Shown in pieces: positions 1-5,689 of a stretch of 18,970 nt of DNA. Below the pieces are notes generated by a model. It searched no databases. It was not told the DNA's origin and worked only from the letters and a program-made list of their open reading frames with translations. The stretch covers positions 1 to 18,970 of the forward strand of contig CAZEBW010000071.1 in NCBI GenBank assembly GCA_964510205.1, in the 5' to 3' direction. This stretch comes from CAZEBW01 sp964510205 (GTDB lineage: Bacteria; Chloroflexota; Anaerolineae; VGOG01). The stretch's first letter is position 1, and each line of letters begins with the position of its first letter. The translations under genes and the position numbers were made by a program.

Positions 1-70
1 TGTAGGACGGATTGGTAATCCGTCAATTCGTCGGAATACCATTCCGACCAACAACGCCAGCCAACTCGTT
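1..70. repeat. Copy 1 of 70-bp double-hairpin intergenic repeat
   Basis: This 70-bp unit recurs exactly at 106-175, giving a period of 105 bp. It holds two short-loop hairpins: 6-13 pairs with 17-24 (GACGGATT, loop GGT) and 30-37 pairs with 41-48 (GTCGGAAT, loop ACC). Each has an 8-bp perfect stem. Read on opposite strands, the two hairpins are the same sequence apart from two stem positions, and both differences are compensated in the partner arm. The window begins inside the array, so more copies may lie to the left. Confidence 0.85.
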
Positions 71-105
71 CGTAACGCACCCAAGTGAAGTTGAGATCGC
101 TCTGT

Positions 106-175
106 TGTAGGACGGATTGGTAATCCGTCAATTCGTCGGAATACCATTCCGACCAACAACGCCAGCCAACTCGTT
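106..175. repeat. Copy 2 of 70-bp double-hairpin intergenic repeat
   Basis: This copy is identical to 1-70, with hairpins at 111-129 and 135-153. The bases after each copy (71-82 and 176-187) are also similar but diverged, so the ancestral unit was longer than 70 bp. No coding potential is evident. Confidence 0.85.
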
Positions 176-186
176 TGAAACACACC

Positions 187-424
187 CGCTTGATTCTGAT
201 ACTTAGGGCAGCAACCTTGCGGCAGCGGAGCCCCAAACCGTCGGGTTGAGCCTGTCGAAACCTTGTTCGGGTTTGTTGCGCCATACCCCCAACGAGTTGG
301 GAACTCCATCGCTTGGAAGTTACCACTACCTCGACAATGCTAAAATCGCTTCCTGCAAGCTCCAAGCGGACGATAGTCCGCGTTTCAGCCGCTGGATGAT
401 CGTCCGGCGCGAGCTGATCAGCTA
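187..424. other. Intergenic DNA rich in short palindromes
   Basis: No gene is supported here. Visible structures are a 5-bp stem around GGG (294-306), a GCGGAC/GTCCGC hairpin with a GATA loop (366-381), a longer alternative pairing of CGGACGAT (367-374) with 399-406, and the perfect 12-bp palindrome AGCTGATCAGCT (412-423) that abuts the stop of the minus-strand gene. The palindromes could act as an RNA 3' end for that gene. No T-run follows them, so a classic intrinsic terminator is not supported. Confidence 0.45.
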
Positions 425-3400
425 CTAGCGCGGATCAGAGGCAGATTCCACCTTCCACGGACCAAAAGACAACAAGCTCTTGAACAAACGGACTTCCTCC
501 TCGCTGAAGGTCCTCAGCAAGATCAGGGCCAGGAAATAGACCACGATGCTCAAAGGCGCGGCGATGAGAAGGCTCACACCGCGCGGCAATCGCTGCTGCG
601 CCAACAACAGACCGCCCATCAGCGCGGCAGCCAGGGCGGGCCGCCAGAGCAATCTGCCCCAGGGCACGGGAGCCAGATGCCTGCGCAGGCAGTAGTAAAA
701 AGGCAGCAGCAAGGCCAGTTCGGAAAACAGATGGATGAGGGCCGAAGCGCGATAGCTGTAGATGGGGATGAACACCAGGTTGGCTGCGACGGTGAAGGCC
801 AGGCCGATGGCGAAGGCTTTGGTCAAGAAGCGCTGCTGATTCAGAGCGATGAGGACGTAGTGGGTGACGCTGTTGATGAAGCCCAGGGGAATAGACCAGA
901 TCATGAGCTGCAGGGCGATGCGCGAATGGGGAAGGTATTGGGAGCCGCCCAGGAGATAGACCAAAGGTTCGGCCAGGACGGTGGTGACGACGGCTGTTGG
1001 CAGGGCGACGATGACCAACAGACGGACGGACAGGACATAGGTTCTCATCAACGAGTTCTTGGCCGAGGCCGCGTAGCGAGACAGGATGGGGAAGACGGCG
1101 ATGGTGAAGGAAGCGGGGAGGATTTGCAGGGCGTCCAGAAACTTGTAGGCCACGCTGTACAATCCAACTACCGTGCTTCCCCGCATCGCCTCCAAGAGGG
1201 CCACGTCTATTTTGAAAAAGAAAGTGGAAAGGAGATTGTTCAGCATCAGCGGCCAGGAGAGGTTGACCATGCGGCGCTGCAGGGCGAAATCGAGCTCGAG
1301 GGCGCGGGGGGCGGGGACACCCCTCGGCAGCAATCTGGTACGGACCAGCAGGTAGAAGAGGATGGCTGCGGTGACGACGTTGATGGCGATGGAGAGGCCC
1401 GCCAGGCCAACGAAGCCCAGGCCGAGCAGCAGGATCAGCGTGCCCAGCACGACCCTGAGCAATGTACTCACCGTGGTGACAGCCGCTGGGTATTCCATCA
1501 TCTCGAAGGCGTTGAAGACGGCGGTGAGGCCGTTGGCCAGGCTGCCGGGGAGGATGCCCACGGCCAGGAGCACGATGGCCGCAATGGTGTCGCCAGCCAG
1601 CGGGCGGGTGAGCTGGCGCGCACCGATGAAGATGGCCAGGAGAGGCGCGGCAACGGCGATGAGGATCAGACGCAGGACGGTGGTGTTGGCCAGGTACTTG
1701 CTGCCCAGGCCGCGATCCTTGGCCACTTCCCGCTGCAGCAGGATGTTCAACCCGAAGGTGGTGAAGATGTCCAGCCAAATCCAGATAGTGACGGCGAAAT
1801 AGTACTTCCCAGCGGCGTCAGGGCCCAGGATGCGCAGCATCAACGCGGCGAAGGCGGTCTCGATGGCCTTGTTCACTAGCTGCAGGACGATGGGAGCCAG
1901 GCTATTCTTGGCCACCCGCGTGGCGTCCGAATCCTCAATGCTCTTCTGGTAGAAGCGCCTCCACAGCCAGTAGCCCACCAGCAAGACCAGGATCAGCCCA
2001 GCCATGAAGCTGACGAACAGCCCCAGCTTGAGGGACATCGGCGTGTACTTGAAACGCACCGTCCATCGGCCCGCCGGCAGAGAAACCGCTCGGAAGTTGC
2101 CGTCAGCGCGGTAGATGTCCAGCTCCTGCTCCTCACCCTCCTCCGCTCCCAGAGGGCGGCGAAAAGCCTTCCAGCCTGGGAAGTAGCTATCGGCCAGAAC
2201 CAGCAAGCTCCGCTCTTCCAGCTCCACGTCAATGAAAACTTGATTGGGCGTGTAGGAGGCAACAGTCGCAGATCGCAGGTCGCAGGCTTGGGGTTGGGTA
2301 TTGGATATTGGATATTGGGTATTGGCTGCTTGCTGTTCGAGGATCACACGTTGGCGTGGGTCGTGGGTTCGCAGCGCTTCTGCCATGTCGTCAGCCTCGA
2401 CGGCGCAGGCCGCAGGCAGGGAAAAGGCGCGGGGCATGACGCTCTCGTTGCGGTAAACCCGGACTTCTTCGTCGTAGACCAGCGTGTACTTGGTATTCTC
2501 AATCTCCTGCGTGGTGAGGACATACTTGACGTTGAGCAGATCCAAGAGGGGGGAGTCCAGAGCCTGGGCCTGATCGGTGTAGATGGGGGCAATGCGGTTG
2601 TACTGGAGATCTATCTGGGGATGGATGAGGCCCATATAGTCCGTGTACTGCTTGGGGATAATGGAGTCGTAGCCGCGCACATCGTCCAATCCGTAGAACA
2701 TGCCCACGTTGGCGTTGAAGGTCTTCTCACCAGGGGCGTTGTAGGTGGTGATGCGGTAGAGGCTCTCGTCGCGCTGGAGAAACTCCACCACCGGCGGTTT
2801 GAAATCGAGCAACTCGGCATCCACAGCGGGGTTGAAGCCGTAGCCGAACACGAAGAGGTCACAGATCAGCACCAGTAAGGCTAGAGGCTTCCACACTTCA
2901 TACCTGCCCAGGCGAGGGGATCGCCGGGTGAGAAGCAACACCGCTCCGCTGGAGGCCAGGCACAGCCCCAAGATGAGCAGGTTGCGGAGCTGGTAAGAGT
3001 AGAACATCCGCCCGTCGGCGAAGACCTGGGGCGCTTTGGCCAGGCTGAGCATGGCCCGCTCGGCGAGGGAAATAATCGCGTCCGGAAAGAGGAGGCTGAG
3101 GGCCAGGGCAGCCACCAAGCCGAGGCCGGCCAGCAGGGCCATCCAGCCCAACTTGTAAGCATTTTCGATTTTCGATTTTCGATTTTCGATATGCTGTGCC
3201 CCGATGCCCGCCAGCATCGCCACGCTCAGCGTGTAGGGGAAGATCCATCGAAATGGCGAGCGCAACTGTTTGATGCCCGGCAGGAGGTAAAAGAGCAGGG
3301 CGTAGAGAGGCGTGCCGAACACAAAAGCCAGCGAAATGACAGCCAGGCTGGCGAAAATCCAAGTGTACCTGTTGCGCCGTCTGATGATGGCGATCAGGGC

Positions 3401-4597
3401 CAGAAGCAGGGGCAAGATGCCCAGGTAGCTGCCCCCCTCGACGTAGTTCTTGATTCCCCAATCAGTGGCGGTAATGGCCTGGCCGTGATAATTCTGGGTC
3501 ACGGCCACGGCTTGGCGGCTGAAAACATCGAAGTAGCTGTGGTGGCTGGGATTGCCAAAAAAGTCGGGGACGAGGAAGGCGATGATACGACGCAGGGGAT
3601 AGGCCCAGTCCACCACCTGTTGGTAGCTCACCGAACCCTGCCGGAAGCTGCGGCTCACCAGCTCGTACAGCGGAATGAGCTGCACTGCGCCCAGAGCCAA
3701 GCCCAGCACGACCATGACCACCAACCAGAAGAGAGCTCGCCCCACTTTACGGATTCGCCGATTCGCCGATTCGCCGACTCGCTGATTCGCCGATTTGCTG
3801 ATTTGCAGGAGTCTGATGGCGGCGTAAAAGGCCATGACCAGCAGCACGTAATACGAGATTTCGATGTGGCCGGCCAGAAGATGAAAGCCGAGGGCGACGG
3901 CGCCGAAAACAACGTAGAGCAGCGGCGGAGAATGTCCCCCCAACCCTGGGGGTGCATGCCCCCCCTCATCCCCCCCCAACTTTGTGGGGGAAGCTCCATC
4001 TTCGGCCCTCTTGATGATCAACTCGATCATCGCCAGGAGTAAGGGCAGCCAGGCGGCGGCGGCGATGATCATGGTGAAGACCACGCTGACGATCATGAAC
4101 GCGCTGAACATGTAGGTAATGGCCGTCACCGCGGCTCCCAGACGACGCAGGCCGATGACCCGAGCGTAGACGAAGGCGAACAAGCCGGCCAGGAAGAGTT
4201 GCAGAACGGTGAAATAGCCGTAGGCGCGAGCGATGGGCAGAACGTAGAAGAGAACGCTGAACGGATACAGCGCGGAATGTTGACCTGCTGCCAAAAAGGG
4301 CAGGCCGGCGAAGAGGTGGGGGTTCCAAAGGGGAATCTGGCGGGCCTGGATGGACTGGACGATGAAGCGCTTCCAGGCGTAATTCTCCAGGATCAGGTCG
4401 CTGAGGAGCTCGTTGTGCGGTACAGAAACATCGAACTCGTTGGCAAAAGAGCGCCAGGGCTCAAAAGTAAACAGGTTATCGGCGGGCAGCAGGGTTTGGC
4501 CGCCGAAGATAACGGGCCAGAAGAAAAGGATAGCCAGGCCAAACAAGCCGACGACTATGATCAGGGTGGGGAATTTGTCTCTGTCAAACCAGCTCAT
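425..4597 (-). CDS. YfhO-type GT-C membrane protein fused to Wzx/RfbX-type flippase
   Basis: This is a 1390-residue polytopic membrane protein. Residues ~1-880 resemble the YfhO family: a first TM near 10-32, the hallmark QIPLWNP stretch (87-93) followed by a GLPF...QHSALYPF segment, many TMs, then an extracytoplasmic domain (~610-850) with LLNVKYVL and YFPGWKA-type motifs and a closing TM. YfhO-family GT-C proteins in Firmicutes help glycosylate lipoteichoic acid. Residues ~890-1390 look like a complete polysaccharide flippase (MATE-like, about 12 TMs). Inference: one polypeptide coupling sugar transfer with lipid-linked glycan export. The start chosen is ATG at 4597, because AAAGGTG (4613-4607) lies 9 nt upstream; a GTG at 4609 would add four residues but overlaps that site. 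Four in-frame simple-repeat tracts and one G/C palindrome insert sit in its loops. Substrate unknown. Confidence 0.85.
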   Translation of the reverse strand: MSWFDRDKFPTLIIVVGLFGLAILFFWPVIFGGQTLLPADNLFTFEPWRSFANEFDVSVPHNELLSDLILENYAWKRFIVQSIQARQIPLWNPHLFAGLPFLAAGQHSALYPFSVLFYVLPIARAYGYFTVLQLFLAGLFAFVYARVIGLRRLGAAVTAITYMFSAFMIVSVVFTMIIAAAAWLPLLLAMIELIIKRAEDGASPTKLGGDEGGHAPPGLGGHSPPLLYVVFGAVALGFHLLAGHIEISYYVLLVMAFYAAIRLLQISKSANQRVGESANRRIRKVGRALFWLVVMVVLGLALGAVQLIPLYELVSRSFRQGSVSYQQVVDWAYPLRRIIAFLVPDFFGNPSHHSYFDVFSRQAVAVTQNYHGQAITATDWGIKNYVEGGSYLGILPLLLALIAIIRRRNRYTWIFASLAVISLAFVFGTPLYALLFYLLPGIKQLRSPFRWIFPYTLSVAMLAGIGAQHIENRKSKIENAYKLGWMALLAGLGLVAALALSLLFPDAIISLAERAMLSLAKAPQVFADGRMFYSYQLRNLLILGLCLASSGAVLLLTRRSPRLGRYEVWKPLALLVLICDLFVFGYGFNPAVDAELLDFKPPVVEFLQRDESLYRITTYNAPGEKTFNANVGMFYGLDDVRGYDSIIPKQYTDYMGLIHPQIDLQYNRIAPIYTDQAQALDSPLLDLLNVKYVLTTQEIENTKYTLVYDEEVRVYRNESVMPRAFSLPAACAVEADDMAEALRTHDPRQRVILEQQAANTQYPISNTQPQACDLRSATVASYTPNQVFIDVELEERSLLVLADSYFPGWKAFRRPLGAEEGEEQELDIYRADGNFRAVSLPAGRWTVRFKYTPMSLKLGLFVSFMAGLILVLLVGYWLWRRFYQKSIEDSDATRVAKNSLAPIVLQLVNKAIETAFAALMLRILGPDAAGKYYFAVTIWIWLDIFTTFGLNILLQREVAKDRGLGSKYLANTTVLRLILIAVAAPLLAIFIGARQLTRPLAGDTIAAIVLLAVGILPGSLANGLTAVFNAFEMMEYPAAVTTVSTLLRVVLGTLILLLGLGFVGLAGLSIAINVVTAAILFYLLVRTRLLPRGVPAPRALELDFALQRRMVNLSWPLMLNNLLSTFFFKIDVALLEAMRGSTVVGLYSVAYKFLDALQILPASFTIAVFPILSRYAASAKNSLMRTYVLSVRLLVIVALPTAVVTTVLAEPLVYLLGGSQYLPHSRIALQLMIWSIPLGFINSVTHYVLIALNQQRFLTKAFAIGLAFTVAANLVFIPIYSYRASALIHLFSELALLLPFYYCLRRHLAPVPWGRLLWRPALAAALMGGLLLAQQRLPRGVSLLIAAPLSIVVYFLALILLRTFSEEEVRLFKSLLSFGPWKVESASDPR
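2265..2326. repeat. Two adjacent heptanucleotide tandem tracts inside the flippase gene
   Basis: 2265-2285 holds three 7-base units of the (A/G)TCGCAG type. 2292-2326 holds five units, mostly TATTGG plus one variable base. Both are read in frame in the extracytoplasmic part of the minus-strand protein (about residues 754-775), where they encode a polar Asn/Gln/Thr-rich stretch absent from the motifs that define the family. Confidence 0.8.
3161..3190. repeat. Heptanucleotide tandem tract (ATTTTCG units)
   Basis: Four perfect ATTTTCG units plus two bases lie in frame in the YfhO-like part of the minus-strand gene. They encode an I-E-N-R-K-S-K-type charged segment (about residues 470-480) between two hydrophobic segments. 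Confidence 0.85.
3752..3807. repeat. Octanucleotide tandem tract (GATTCGCC units)
   Basis: Seven 8-base units, the first three perfect and the others with one to three changes, lie in frame in the minus-strand gene. Three units make 24 bases, so the peptide repeats every eight residues (SANQRVGE/SANRRIRK type, about residues 264-283). The segment is a polar loop between TMs. Confidence 0.85.
3934..3997. repeat. G/C-run palindromic insert in the YfhO-like coding region
   Basis: This stretch has runs of five to seven C or G that can pair in several ways: C-run with G-run around CAACCCT, around a GCATGC core, and around CAACTTTGT. It encodes a Gly/Pro/His-rich loop (about residues 200-222) between two TM segments. 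It resembles intergenic palindromic repeats more than native coding sequence. Confidence 0.6.
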
Positions 4598-4620
4598 CGC
4601 ATCTCGCACCTTTCGTCAGA

Positions 4621-4642
4621 TCGCCGCTCTTCACAGCGGCGA
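4621..4642 (-). promoter_or_regulatory. Hairpin at the predicted 5' end of the flippase mRNA
   Basis: TCGCCGCT (4621-4628) pairs perfectly with AGCGGCGA (4635-4642) around a 6-nt loop. The predicted transcription start of the minus-strand gene is near 4640, so the hairpin would form the very beginning of its leader, upstream of the AAAGGTG ribosome-binding site. A role in mRNA stability or attenuation is possible but not shown. Confidence 0.5.
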
Positions 4643-4646
4643 ACCG

Positions 4647-4675
4647 ATTATACTATGGGGGAGGTAAAAGGTCAA
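4647..4675 (-). promoter_or_regulatory. Sigma-70-type promoter for the YfhO-flippase gene
   Basis: On the minus strand, TTGACC (4675-4670) and TATAAT (4652-4647) are separated by exactly 17 bp. The -10 is a perfect consensus and the -35 matches five of six positions. The gene starts about 45 nt downstream of the predicted transcription start. Confidence 0.7.
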
Positions 4676-4685
4676 CAAATCCCAG

Positions 4686-4714
4686 TTGCCTAAAAAACGA
4701 TAATGCGCTATAAT
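4686..4714 (+). promoter_or_regulatory. Sigma-70-type promoter for the orphan regulator gene
   Basis: TTGCCT (4686-4691) and TATAAT (4709-4714) are separated by 17 bp. The -10 is perfect and the -35 matches four of six. The predicted start near 4721 leaves a leader of roughly 120 nt before the ATG at 4839. The -35 lies only 10 bp from the -35 of the divergent promoter. Confidence 0.65.
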
Positions 4715-4838
4715 ATGTTTGTCTATGGCCTACCCTCTTCGACGAAACCCTTCCAAATTCGCCTCTGCTCCTTCACCGCAACACTGGCGCTAACCGAAGT
4801 TCGTGGGAAATGCTTCAACAACCGACTAGGAAAAGGCA

Positions 4839-5531
4839 ATGACCGTAAGCATTTTGCTCATCGAGAAAGCCAAATCTCCAATAGACTGGATTTTCGAAAG
4901 CCTGCAGAAGAAGGAATACGAGGTGTCGCTGGCTCGCAATGAGCAAGAAGCTCTCCAACAAGCGACCTCCCAGATGCCCGACCTCATCATATTGAACGGC
5001 ACATCCGCCGAGATCAATGGGAGAGAGGTCTGCCAAGCCTTGCACGAGAAAGTCGCTGAGATCTCCATCATCCTGATCCTGGCTGAGACCAAGAGAGGCG
5101 AGGATGTGGCGGGAGCGACCTTTGTGCTAACGCCCCCGTTCACCTATCGAAAGCTGTCCAATCGCATCAGAAGCATTTTGAGAGGCGAGGAAGGAGAGAT
5201 CCTTCGGGCAGGCAAGCTCACTCTGAACTTGGGGACGCGTCGCGTCAACAATGGGAGCAAAGAACGGAGATTGAATCCCAAAGAACTCGAACTGCTAAAG
5301 GTTTTCATGCGCAGCCCTGGGCGCGTTTTGAGTCGCAAGTTTTTGATGAAGAAGATCTGGGAAACCGATTTCATCGGCGATACCGGAACTCTGAACGTAC
5401 ACGTCTGTCGGCTGCGGCAGAAAATAGAGGAAAACCCGAGCTCGCCGAAGTATGTGCGCACGGTGCGCGGGGTGGGCTACCGCTTCGACATACCGGAGGA
5501 AGCAGAGGGCGGAACCGAACGTGAAGCGTGA
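4839..5531 (+). CDS. OmpR/PhoB-family regulator with a degenerate receiver
   Basis: This 230-residue protein has a receiver-like N-terminus (~1-115) and an intact winged-helix DNA-binding domain (~123-223) ending in the typical YVRTVRGVGYRF motif. The receiver keeps the fold pattern but has lost the chemistry. The phosphoacceptor Asp is Asn53 (LIILN), the acidic pair at the N-terminus reads E9-K10, the switch Thr position is Leu81, and the invariant Lys before PF is Pro99. It should not be phosphorylated by a normal histidine kinase, and none is encoded nearby. AGGA (4828-4831) precedes the ATG at good spacing. The divergent flippase gene is a plausible target (inference). The stop codon and last codons fall inside a heptamer repeat, so the native C-terminus may have been altered. 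Confidence 0.88.
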   Translation: MTVSILLIEKAKSPIDWIFESLQKKEYEVSLARNEQEALQQATSQMPDLIILNGTSAEINGREVCQALHEKVAEISIILILAETKRGEDVAGATFVLTPPFTYRKLSNRIRSILRGEEGEILRAGKLTLNLGTRRVNNGSKERRLNPKELELLKVFMRSPGRVLSRKFLMKKIWETDFIGDTGTLNVHVCRLRQKIEENPSSPKYVRTVRGVGYRFDIPEEAEGGTEREA

Positions 5532-5554
5532 AACGTGAAGCGTGAAACGTAAAT
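5520..5554. repeat. Heptanucleotide tandem tract (CGTGAAG/CGTGAAA units)
   Basis: Five 7-base units alternate CGTGAAG and CGTGAAA, the last one diverged. The TGA at 5529-5531 that ends the regulator lies within the second unit, so the repeat supplies the stop codon. The rest of the tract is noncoding. Confidence 0.85.
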
Positions 5555-5617
5555 TGAACCGCCTCCAAAAGATTTGCCAGTCCAACGAGCTAGGGCCACT
5601 TCGACGCCCTGGCTTGT

Positions 5618-5646
5618 TTGCTTCAGGGCCTCTTTCGTGCTACAAT
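5618..5646 (+). promoter_or_regulatory. Sigma-70-type promoter for uvrA
   Basis: TTGCTT (5618-5623) and TACAAT (5641-5646) are separated by 17 bp. The predicted start near 5653 leaves a leader of about 37 nt to the uvrA ATG. No LexA-like palindrome was recognised around it, so SOS control is not supported by what I can see. Confidence 0.6.
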
Positions 5647-5689
5647 AATATGCTGCCCAAGAATTAAGCTATACAGTTGAGGTCAGAGA

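Noticed and set aside
1..175. CRISPR-like repeat-spacer pattern
   Set aside because: There are only two copies, the 70-bp repeat is too long, each copy contains two hairpins, and no cas genes are present.
246..428. 60-residue plus-strand reading frame in the left intergenic region
   Set aside because: It spans several palindromes, has no ribosome-binding site, has no family resemblance, and overlaps the end of the convergent gene.
677..1879. 400-residue plus-strand frame opposite the flippase gene
   Set aside because: Its Gln/Asp/Gly-rich, hydrophilic peptide is what the antisense of a G/C-rich membrane-protein gene gives. The minus frame encodes clear flippase sequence.
4703..4942. 79-residue frame overlapping the regulator start
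   Set aside because: It begins inside the predicted -10 region, lacks a ribosome-binding site and overlaps the well-supported regulator in another frame.
5592..5610. Possible terminator hairpin (AGGGC/GCCCT) after the regulator gene
   Set aside because: The stem is only 5 bp and no T-run follows. It also lies just upstream of the uvrA promoter, so function cannot be argued.
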